DNA from: UBA9715 sp964553375 | GTDB taxonomy: Bacteria; Actinomycetota; Coriobacteriia; Coriobacteriales; Eggerthellaceae | Reading direction: 5' to 3' | NCBI GenBank assembly: GCA_964553375.1 | Contig: CAZKKN010000043.1 | Coordinates: forward strand, 1-13,481 | Length of the DNA stretch: 13,481 bases | Shown: positions 5,202 to 11,617 of the stretch, piece by piece | How positions within the stretch are numbered: position 1 is the first letter of the stretch | How the letters are laid out: the number at the start of each line of letters is the position of its first letter | Program-made: the position numbers and the translations under genes | The notes under the pieces: model-generated | Told to the model about the DNA's origin: nothing | The model's database searches: none | The model's input: the letters and a program-made list of their open reading frames with translations, nothing else

Positions 5202-6395
5202 ATGAAGTTCCTGGGTTTGGGCGGCTTAGAGGTCATGGTCATGTTTCTCCTGTTGAGCCCTCTGCTGTTCGCAATAGCGGCGCTCTTCGCTCTCGTTTTC
5301 GATCTCACGCGGGAGAAGAAACCCCCCGTGCTGCCTGCGCCGGTTCTCGAAACGTGGCAGACCCACTCGGGGTTCACGGCTTTAGGCGTTGTGGCTTCGG
5401 TGATCATCTCCTACGCCTTGGCCGGCTTGTGCATCGTCATCTTCATGGCGATGTCGAACGAGGGCTATCTCGTGCTTGCGTTTCCCAATCCCCTGTTCTG
5501 GATGGCGCCCCTGCTCATCGGCGTGATCGTGTGTGCCATCTATCTGCTTTTCATCTATCCCACCTACTTCGGTGCGAACCCGCGGCTGCACTCCAGCAAG
5601 GTCATCTCCTTCATGAACGCCGCGTTCGGAGGCGCGCTCTTCGGGCTTTTGTGGAACCATAACCTCACGGCGCGCACCAAAGGCGGCGGTTATATCGCCA
5701 TGGGCGTGGTATCGCTGATAGAAGTGGTCATCTTGGTCGTCTTCGCCGGTGTTTTCGGAACCGCGATTTCAACTTCGGGGTCCCCGCTCATGGGATCTGG
5801 CGCCCAGGAAGACGACGATTCGGTCACCCGAACGGTGACCGCCGGTGCGGCCAGGTCCCTTTCCGATGCGATGCCCGAGCTCTACGTTGATGAAGCGAAT
5901 GGCGTGAAGCTGCTTGTCCCCCAGGGCTGGACAGAAGACGCCAATTCCAGCGGCGAGAGCGCGGAAGCCGTGTTCGTCCCGAGCGGTGTTGTCAACACGA
6001 ATCAAAGCGGGCAGATGATCGGCTATCAGGTAGACGACCTCATTTGGCTGTTCGACGAAAACGATATGCACCGTTTCACTCGCGCAGACATCGATGAGGC
6101 CATGAAGATCCTCGAGGCCTATGAGGGAGAGGTGAGCGATTACCTCTCGGATTGCGAAGATGAATCCGTGAGCCTGGTAACGGTGAACGGTCGGGATTTC
6201 GTCTACGTTACGGGAAGCGGCTTTGACGATGGCCAAGGGGCCAGCCGGATGCCCGCTTACGTTATCGAATACCGGCATACGAGCAATGGCATCGGGTATC
6301 GGTTCATCTATTATGCCTGGGGCGAAGCGGCTGCCAACCCGGATTTCGCTGCCGTTGAGGAACTTGTGGAATCCGCTCGATTCCCCGCGGCGTAA
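5202..6395 (+). CDS. multi-pass membrane protein with extracytoplasmic C-terminal domain, function unknown
   Basis: This 397-residue protein has strong hydrophobic segments at about 9-34, 59-83, 98-120 and 163-189, with a weaker one at about 135-151. It then has a Ser/Gly/Asp-rich linker (about 188-215) and a soluble domain to the C-terminus. The soluble part contains GVKLLVPQGWTEDANSS (about 234-250), an EAYEGEVSDYL helix and a strand-rich end (FVYVTGSGFDDGQG, then YRFIYYAWGE). It resembles small extracytoplasmic domains of the kind whose core begins with a V.PEGW-like strand, but I cannot name a family. AGGAGG at 5190-5195 sits 6 nt before ATG. The gene is monocistronic and converges on nat with a 26-nt gap. 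A sensor, a transporter accessory protein or an envelope stress protein are all possible. Confidence 0.75.
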   Translation: MKFLGLGGLEVMVMFLLLSPLLFAIAALFALVFDLTREKKPPVLPAPVLETWQTHSGFTALGVVASVIISYALAGLCIVIFMAMSNEGYLVLAFPNPLFWMAPLLIGVIVCAIYLLFIYPTYFGANPRLHSSKVISFMNAAFGGALFGLLWNHNLTARTKGGGYIAMGVVSLIEVVILVVFAGVFGTAISTSGSPLMGSGAQEDDDSVTRTVTAGAARSLSDAMPELYVDEANGVKLLVPQGWTEDANSSGESAEAVFVPSGVVNTNQSGQMIGYQVDDLIWLFDENDMHRFTRADIDEAMKILEAYEGEVSDYLSDCEDESVSLVTVNGRDFVYVTGSGFDDGQGASRMPAYVIEYRHTSNGIGYRFIYYAWGEAAANPDFAAVEELVESARFPAA

Positions 6396-6421
6396 GGAAT
6401 CCTCAGCCTTCTGAAGCCGCC

Positions 6422-7249
6422 CTAAACGCAGCGCAGCCCGAAGCAATCCCGCAAGACCCGATTGCGCTCCTTATCGGTGCTCGGCTCACTCACCGTAACA
6501 TCGTCGTCTTGGCGCAAGGTGAGCACGCCATCCCTATAGCTGCGATAGCCATCTTCGGTCCGTATGTTCACCACTTCGTGGTCGCGGAAAAGCGATCCAG
6601 GCTGGGAGCAGAGGCGATTCAGGGATTCGAAGTCAATATCCTCCATGGTTGCCGTGCAAAGCTCAAGCTCCGTTTGGCGGCTGCGATCATGGGCGCTTCC
6701 GGCACGCCCGTCTGCGCAAGCACCTGCGCTTCCCTCAGGGGCTCTGGAGCTGAATCGGTCGATAGCCCACCAGCTCTGGCCGAGGGGTTCTGCGCAATAC
6801 GACTCCCCGCGGATCCCTTGCTCCACGCCGGCGATCAGCTGCAGCGCGCCAGCGGGCATGGGACCGCCGAATCCCACATCGGCTGAGAAATCCCCTTCTT
6901 CCAAGGACACCAGCGTACCGCGGTGATTGATGGGCATGCGCTCGCTTCTCCCGCGCACCGCCCGGCAGACGACCGGTCGCGCGTCATAGCCGAGGGAGTT
7001 CAAAAGCTCCTGGAAAAGCTTGTTGAGCTCAAAGCAGTAGCCGCCCTTGCCCTCAATCACGACCTTGCGATAGATCGCATCAGTGGCGAGGTTCGGCGTT
7101 TTTTGGGCGCGGTGCATCTCCACGGTGGAAAAGGGGATCGTGGTCTGGTGCGCGTAAATGAGCCTATCAAGGTTTTCCCTGGTGGGCGCAAGGGCGCTTT
7201 CCAATCCCAGCTTCTCCAAATAGACGTTTCGTTGGCTATCGGTCAGCAC
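6422..7249 (-). CDS. nat: arylamine N-acetyltransferase
   Basis: This 275-residue cytosolic enzyme transfers acetyl groups from acetyl-CoA to arylamines and arylhydrazines. The catalytic triad is visible: Cys72 in GKGGYCFELN, His109 in NHRGTL and Asp124 in SADVGFGGPMP, at the usual NAT spacing. The N-terminal YLEKLGL...NLDRLIYAHQTTIPFSTVE block is also typical. The start is GTG at 7249 with AGGGGGAG just upstream (spacing 2-3 nt to GTG). Residues of about 166-195 form a Ser/Ala/Gly/Arg-rich insertion before the C-terminal lid strand; this is not usual in short NATs, although the flanking domain is intact. In gut bacteria NATs acetylate drugs such as 5-aminosalicylate, but the natural substrate here is unknown. 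It converges with the membrane protein gene on one side and diverges from the 7419 gene on the other. Confidence 0.93.
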   Translation of the reverse strand: MLTDSQRNVYLEKLGLESALAPTRENLDRLIYAHQTTIPFSTVEMHRAQKTPNLATDAIYRKVVIEGKGGYCFELNKLFQELLNSLGYDARPVVCRAVRGRSERMPINHRGTLVSLEEGDFSADVGFGGPMPAGALQLIAGVEQGIRGESYCAEPLGQSWWAIDRFSSRAPEGSAGACADGRAGSAHDRSRQTELELCTATMEDIDFESLNRLCSQPGSLFRDHEVVNIRTEDGYRSYRDGVLTLRQDDDVTVSEPSTDKERNRVLRDCFGLRCV

Positions 7250-7418
7250 GGCTCCCCCTAATCTCTGACAGATGCCCTCTATTATTAATGGTTGGGGCCT
7301 TCGTGGGAAGGGGAGAATCCAGTATCATGGAATAAGTTGAAGGGACGGGTTCGACAGTTTCAGAAGTCGCAGTGCAGGCGCCTCGGCGCTGCCGACGTGT
7401 GAGGGAAGGAGCTATCCC

Positions 7419-7907
7419 ATGGGTTCTTACGAAGAAGAGATGGAGCTCATAGCTCAAGGAAAGGCCCAGCGCGGCAAGACCGCCCGGGATTACTTCGCGG
7501 AACTCGATGCGGGATACAGCGAGGAGGAATCGCTGCTCAAGCATCGCCCGGATTATTCGAAGACGCTGTTCGCTCCGGAAAACGATGACATCTACCGGGA
7601 GTTCTGCCGCTATGTGGATCAGCCCGCACCCCGGTTCTTCGACAAAGTGGAAGACCCCATCCAAGTGGCCGGGCATACGGCGGCTGATGTCTATTTCGCC
7701 ATGAAGGCCCATAACGACCGCATCGTCTCCATTGATGGTGCAGCCGTCTACAACATGTTGGTGAACCTGCGCAATCAGCCGGAGCTCTACCAGAAGGTGC
7801 TCGATTTCCGCCCCACGTGCTATCAGGGTGGATGCGGCATGAAGGACGCCGCTTTCGACCGCGGCGAATACGGCGAGCGCCGTTTCTCCAAAACCCAGGA
7901 GCACTGA
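7419..7907 (+). CDS. conserved-looking hypothetical protein, 162 residues
   Basis: I do not recognise a family. The protein is soluble, acidic at the N-terminus (EEEMELIAQGK) and rich in charged helices. Two segments look conserved: a YNMLVNLRNQPELYQKVLDF helix (111-130) and RPTCYQGGCGMKDAAF (131-146), whose Cys134 and Cys139 could bind metal or form a disulfide. Cys63 is the only other cysteine. Initiation is credible: AAGGAG at 7406-7411 lies 7 nt before ATG. The gene diverges from nat across about 170 nt that otherwise hold only weak -10-like hexamers (for example TATCAT at 7323). It converges on rarD with a shared hairpin between the stops. Confidence 0.75.
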   Translation: MGSYEEEMELIAQGKAQRGKTARDYFAELDAGYSEEESLLKHRPDYSKTLFAPENDDIYREFCRYVDQPAPRFFDKVEDPIQVAGHTAADVYFAMKAHNDRIVSIDGAAVYNMLVNLRNQPELYQKVLDFRPTCYQGGCGMKDAAFDRGEYGERRFSKTQEH

Positions 7908-7944
7908 GGGCGCTGCGGTGTGGCAGCGCTGCGGCCTAGCGCCC
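7908..7944. terminator. nested hairpins between convergent genes, possible bidirectional terminator
   Basis: GCGCTGC (7910-7916) pairs with GCAGCGC (7923-7929) around a 6-nt loop. Alternatively, GGGCGCT (7908-7914) pairs with AGCGCCC (7938-7944). The element begins directly after the TGA at 7905-7907 and overlaps the rarD stop at 7936-7938. There is no T-tract on either strand, so it is a stable structure rather than a classical intrinsic terminator. Confidence 0.4.
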
Positions 7945-8874
7945 GGACCTGCTGTTGATGATGGCGTTCAGGCTCACCAGGGCCAAGGCGCACCAGATGC
8001 ATCCGAAACAGACGCCGTGGGCAAAGGTGAACGGTTCGCCGTTCACGAATACTCCGATGATAAGCCCGCAGGTGGGGCTTATATATTGGATGAATCCGAG
8101 CAAGGTGAGCGGGATGGTGTTCGCTGCTTTTGCGAAAAGGACCAACGGCACCATGGTGATAAGCCCGCCGCCTATGAGTAGCAAGGTGGTGGCCCATCCC
8201 GACGGCGTTTGAGCGTCGCCCAGAAAACCGTGGCTTCCTGTGGTGAATGCCAGCACGATGCAGGTCACGACGGCCAAAGGCACCATATAGGCGCTTTCCA
8301 CGGCGATGGTCTCGGTCGCGGGGTAGCCTCCGCGCTTCTTGATCGCGCCATAGATCCCGAACGAGAGGGCGAGCATAAGGGAGATCCACGGGAATTGGCC
8401 GTAGTTGAAGGTGAAGAACCCTATGCCCACGCAGCATAGCCCCACGGCTATCCATTGCAGCAGCGGCATATGCTCCTTGAACACCACCAAGCCGAGCACA
8501 ATGGTTACGATGGGGTTTATGTAGTAGCCGATAGCCGTTTCCACGATGTGGTCTATGCTCACGGCATAGATATAGAGGGTCCAGTTGATGGTGATGATGA
8601 TGGCGGCAGGGATGAGGAAACGCCGCGCTCGCTTCTCGTGGAACAGCCGCACGAAATCCAGCTTGGCGATGCGGCAGATAAGCGCGGTGAAGATGAAGCA
8701 CCAAATGATTCGCTGGGCTACGATCTCGAAGGGGTTCACCTGGTCCAAGAGCTTCCAGTACAGCGGGATGACACCCCAGAGCAGGTAGCAGCCGATACCC
8801 GCAAGGATGCCCCGGCGCTCCTTCGCCTTTGCGCTGGCGGCCAGGGGTTTTCCTTCGCTTTTCGCCTCAATCAT
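7936..8874 (-). CDS. rarD: RarD-type EamA permease
   Basis: This is a 312-residue integral membrane protein of the drug/metabolite transporter superfamily. RarD hallmarks are visible: GCYLLWGVIPLYWKLL (about 28-43), QRIIWCFIFTALI (54-66), NWTLYIYAVSIDHIVETAIG (97-116) and YYINPIVTIVLGLVVFKEHM. About ten membrane helices cover nearly the whole length. The substrate is unknown; the 'chloramphenicol-sensitive' name of the E. coli gene is not proof of drug transport. The ATG at 8874 forms ATGATTGA with the cca stop, and AGGGGA lies about 9 nt upstream, so translation is probably coupled to cca. Upstream in-frame alternatives are ATG 8883 (too close to AGGGG) and a TTG at 8922 deeper inside cca. 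Confidence 0.92.
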   Translation of the reverse strand: MIEAKSEGKPLAASAKAKERRGILAGIGCYLLWGVIPLYWKLLDQVNPFEIVAQRIIWCFIFTALICRIAKLDFVRLFHEKRARRFLIPAAIIITINWTLYIYAVSIDHIVETAIGYYINPIVTIVLGLVVFKEHMPLLQWIAVGLCCVGIGFFTFNYGQFPWISLMLALSFGIYGAIKKRGGYPATETIAVESAYMVPLAVVTCIVLAFTTGSHGFLGDAQTPSGWATTLLLIGGGLITMVPLVLFAKAANTIPLTLLGFIQYISPTCGLIIGVFVNGEPFTFAHGVCFGCIWCALALVSLNAIINSRSGR

Positions 8875-10258
8875 CAAGCCCATCCCCTGTTTGCGAGGAG
8901 CCGTTTCGCCGAGCGAAATCAAGAAGCGCAGCGCGTTCGTTGGGCAGCTTGCCTTCGATCACCTCATCGAGGAGCTCATTCAGGAGCCTTCCCACCTCCG
9001 GCCCCTCGCCCCCGGCTATATCCAGCAGATCGCGGCCGCTTACTGCAAGCTGCTTGATGCAGAATGCCTCATTGGCGGCTAGGAGGTCATCCAAGATCCC
9101 CTCCAAGGCGTCCAGCGCCTCCAGCCTCGGGCGACTCAAATCCGACTGAGCCAGGGCATCAGCGCGCTTTATGCCCAGAAGCGTGCGGAAGAGCTCCACG
9201 TCACCGCCAAGCTTTCCCAAAGCCCGTTTCACGCTTTTGGCCGTTGGCTCGATTTGCCGGTCGTGAATGGCGATGAGCGTGCAAACCCGATCCCTGAAAG
9301 CGGGGGCGAACTTCAGCCGCTCCATGATCTCCCGTGCGATCATCACGCTGAGCTTCCCGTGACCATAGAAATGCCCGCGCTCGCCTTCCATGAAGAATGC
9401 TCCGGGTTTGCCCAGGTCATGGTAAAACGCCACCCAACGGGCCAAGCGCGTTTTAGGGGCATAGCTGACCGCCCGGGCCGTGTGCTCCCAGATATCATAT
9501 ATATGATAGGGGGTGTGCTGGTCGAAGCCTTTGCAGGCAACGACCTCGGGCATCACCGCTCCAAGCACATCAATGGCCCCCATCAGCGCTTCGAAGACGG
9601 CATCTCCCAAAAGCAAGCGGTCCATCTCATGGACGATGCGCTCGGCAGAGACGGCCTGGAGCATCATCTTCTGCGCCTTCATGGCTTGAAGCGTTTCCGA
9701 CTCCAAGCTGAAATCCAGTTGGGAGACGAAGCGGAAGCCTCGCAGGATGCGCAGCCCATCTTCTTGGAACCGTGCATCGGGGTCGCCTATGGCGCGCAGG
9801 ATGCCCGCTTCCAGATCCTCCCAGCCGCCGAAGCAATCCACAAGGCCACGGTTGGGGTGATAAGCCAGGGCGTTTATGGTGAAATCCCGCCGGGCGAGGT
9901 CTTCTTCAAGGGAGCCCACGAACTCAACGCTTTGGGGATGGCGGCCATCACGATAAGGGCCGTCATTGCGAAATGTGGTGACTTCCACCAGGCCATCGCT
10001 GCGGGAGGCGGTAACCGTTCCATGTTTGGTGCCGGTGCGATGGACGCAGAACCCCGCCGCTCCCAAGACGGATTCGCTTTGCTCCCAAAGGGCGGAGGTG
10101 GCGATGTCGATATCTTCGGTATGGCGCCCGAGCAGCCCGTCGCGCACGCATCCGCCTACGGCCCAGGCTTCGAAGCCGGCATCTTCCAAAGCTCTCAGGG
10201 CATCCAGCGCCGCGGGGGGCAGTCTCAGGGTTATGTCGGGCAGTACCGTGCAGTCCAT
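8867..10258 (-). CDS. cca: CCA-adding tRNA nucleotidyltransferase
   Basis: This 463-residue class II nucleotidyltransferase completes or repairs the CCA end of tRNAs. Head-domain motifs are GGCVRDGLLG (35-44) and the catalytic pair Asp49 and Asp51 in EDIDIAT. Further along are RRDFTINALAY (123-133, nucleotide binding), DGLRILRGFRF (about 167-177) and ERIVHEMDRLL (206-216). The C-terminal region adds an HD-type domain: DIWEHTARAV with His259, and YHDLGKPGAF with His280-Asp281. The architecture is the long Cca/PcnB-like form with an HD domain. The ATG at 10258 has an AGGGAT ribosome site 5 nt upstream. The tRNA remnant at 1335 and other tRNAs here encode CCA, so this enzyme may act mainly in repair. 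It is followed by, and overlaps, rarD. Confidence 0.94.
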   Translation of the reverse strand: MDCTVLPDITLRLPPAALDALRALEDAGFEAWAVGGCVRDGLLGRHTEDIDIATSALWEQSESVLGAAGFCVHRTGTKHGTVTASRSDGLVEVTTFRNDGPYRDGRHPQSVEFVGSLEEDLARRDFTINALAYHPNRGLVDCFGGWEDLEAGILRAIGDPDARFQEDGLRILRGFRFVSQLDFSLESETLQAMKAQKMMLQAVSAERIVHEMDRLLLGDAVFEALMGAIDVLGAVMPEVVACKGFDQHTPYHIYDIWEHTARAVSYAPKTRLARWVAFYHDLGKPGAFFMEGERGHFYGHGKLSVMIAREIMERLKFAPAFRDRVCTLIAIHDRQIEPTAKSVKRALGKLGGDVELFRTLLGIKRADALAQSDLSRPRLEALDALEGILDDLLAANEAFCIKQLAVSGRDLLDIAGGEGPEVGRLLNELLDEVIEGKLPNERAALLDFARRNGSSQTGDGLDD

Positions 10259-10358
10259 AGCATCCCTGGTCGGTGATAGGGGTCGTTGTACGGCAGCCCG
10301 GAACCCAGCTCGCCGCCAGGTTCATTGTAACCATTATTCAAGCACCGAAGGCGTTCAA

Positions 10359-10694
10359 TCAGATGCCGATGGAACCTCGGAAGATCCCTTCGAAGACCAG
10401 CAGGAGCACCGAAGCTGAGATGAGGCCATAGCCGATGCACCGAAGGCGCGCTGCCGCCTTTTCCAGGAACGCGTTGCTGCGGTAATGATTCCAGCGTTCC
10501 TGATCGGCGATGATGGCGCTTTGGAGATCACAGCGCTGGCTGCGGCAATCGAAGGGCCGCGGGGGAGGAAAGGGGTCGTCGATCTCGTCGATGCAGCTTA
10601 CGGCGATGCGCTGCGGGCCGGGCTCGCCTTCGGCCAGAACGGTCAAAAGGCGATCGGAAGCGCCGGGGGAGATCTGTTGGGCGATTGTATTCAT
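10359..10694 (-). CDS. small tail-anchored membrane protein, function unknown
   Basis: The 111-residue protein starts MNTIAQQISPG. AGGAGG lies 8 nt before the ATG at 10694, which decides against the longer frame starting at 10763. The N-terminal three quarters is soluble, with a proline-rich turn (DPFPPPRPFD) followed by an Arg/Gln/Glu-rich helix. A single hydrophobic segment, RCIGYGLISASVLLLVFEGI, sits at the very end, so the bulk should face the cytosol if it is tail-anchored. I recognise no family. It lies 100 nt upstream of cca on the same strand and is divergent from the two-component operon. Confidence 0.65.
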   Translation of the reverse strand: MNTIAQQISPGASDRLLTVLAEGEPGPQRIAVSCIDEIDDPFPPPRPFDCRSQRCDLQSAIIADQERWNHYRSNAFLEKAAARLRCIGYGLISASVLLLVFEGIFRGSIGI

Positions 10695-10782
10695 GATTAG
10701 CCTCCTGTTCTCTGCGTCCATCGCTGGCTTCACTTTAGCCGCCCTGTGGCTGAAAAATCCCATAACGAAAGGTTAGGACTTG

Positions 10783-10807
10783 CTTAAAACCCTTAACGTT
10801 TCCTTAA
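10783..10807. promoter_or_regulatory. three CTTAA boxes at 9- and 11-bp steps, candidate response-regulator operator
   Basis: CTTAA begins at 10783, 10792 and 10803, in the context CTTAAAA, CTTAACG and CTTAAAA. Steps of about 10-11 bp place the boxes on one face of the helix, as OmpR/PhoB-type regulators need for tandem dimer binding. The array lies about 58-85 bp upstream of the predicted transcript start of the regulator gene. Autoregulation is inferred from position and spacing. Confidence 0.45.
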
Positions 10808-10855
10808 AAACGGCGGTTTATCTGCCATAACTCCGCTCAGAAGCCGAGGATTCGC

Positions 10856-10868
10856 TAGAATGGCCCTA
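10856..10868 (+). promoter_or_regulatory. -10 element of a probable leaderless promoter
   Basis: TAGAAT (10856-10861) ends 6 nt before the ATG at 10868, which is where a transcript driven by it should start. No Shine-Dalgarno lies within 15 nt of the ATG; the nearest purine run, GAGGA at 10846-10850, is too far upstream. No clear -35 hexamer is seen, which fits an activator-dependent promoter with the CTTAA array. Confidence 0.55.
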
Positions 10869-11608
10869 TGGAGACCAGCAGCCAGAATATCCAGCCCACT
10901 CCGCCTCTCCCGCCACGGATCCTCGTCTTGGATGACGAGGTGGCCATCGCGCAGCTGGTGGAGGGCATATTCGTCGCCGAGGGCTTCGAGGTGCTTTCGT
11001 TCTACAACCCTTTCGACGCCCTGGAAGCCGCTGCCCGTGAGGACATCGACCTGGCGGTGGTGGACATCATGATGCCCGGGATGGACGGCTTCGAGTTCGC
11101 TCGGCGCCTCCAGCTCATCAGTGATGCCTCCGTGGTGTTCCTCACCGCCAAAGACGAGGAGACCGACGTGCTTGTGGGCTTCGCCCTGGGTGCCGATGAC
11201 TACATAACCAAGCCCTTCAAGCCGCGCGAGCTGGTGGCGCGGGTGAAGGCGCGCTTGCGCAAACGTTCCGCCTCTGGCCAGCGGGAGGATGCGAAGAATC
11301 TGCTTGAGGTGCGCGGGATCGAGCTTTCCCGGCGCGAGCATACTGCAGCGCTCCACGGCATGGCGCTTTCCCTCACGCCCAAGGAGTTCGATATCCTCGC
11401 TTGCTTGCTGGAAAACGCCGGCTCCCCTGTTTCCTCAGCCGATCTTTACCGCCGGATCTGGGACGAGCCGCCCGATAGCTCCTCGGCCAATACCATCATG
11501 GTCCATATCCGTCATCTGCGCTGTAAGCTGGCGGAGGTGGATTCCTCCACGCAGTTCATCTCCACAGCTTGGGGTGTGGGCTACATGATATCCACTTCGA
11601 ATTCCTAG
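10868..11608 (+). CDS. OmpR/VanR-type response regulator
   Basis: This is a 246-residue DNA-binding response regulator. The receiver domain (about 16-130) has the acidic pair Asp22-Asp23 (VLDDEVAIAQ), the phospho-acceptor Asp66 in AVVDIMMPGMDGFEF, switch Thr93 in FLTAKDE and Lys115 in DYITKPFKPREL. The C-terminal winged-helix domain (about 145-246) shows LTPKEFDILACLLENAG, YRRIWDEP, TIMVHIRHLRCKL and STAWGVGYM. The overall style is closest to VanR-like regulators, but that is a similarity, not evidence of glycopeptide resistance. A Gln/Pro-rich extension of about 16 residues precedes the receiver. Expression probably starts as a leaderless mRNA. The kinase gene follows after 9 nt, so the two form one operon. 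It is divergent from the small membrane protein gene. Confidence 0.93.
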   Translation: METSSQNIQPTPPLPPRILVLDDEVAIAQLVEGIFVAEGFEVLSFYNPFDALEAAAREDIDLAVVDIMMPGMDGFEFARRLQLISDASVVFLTAKDEETDVLVGFALGADDYITKPFKPRELVARVKARLRKRSASGQREDAKNLLEVRGIELSRREHTAALHGMALSLTPKEFDILACLLENAGSPVSSADLYRRIWDEPPDSSSANTIMVHIRHLRCKLAEVDSSTQFISTAWGVGYMISTSNS

Positions 11609-11617
11609 GATCAGCCC

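Noticed and set aside
4808..5407. 199-residue minus-strand ORF across the inverted repeat and the membrane gene start
   Set aside because: It overlaps the well supported membrane protein gene and repeat DNA, and its peptide is low-complexity shadow sequence.
9254..10276. 340-residue plus-strand ORF opposite cca
   Set aside because: Antisense shadow of a gene with complete nucleotidyltransferase motifs.
10342..10448. GCACCGAAGGCG repeated near 10342 and 10437
   Set aside because: One copy is intergenic and the other is inside the small membrane protein gene; the match is only 12 bp with no structure, so chance is the simpler explanation.
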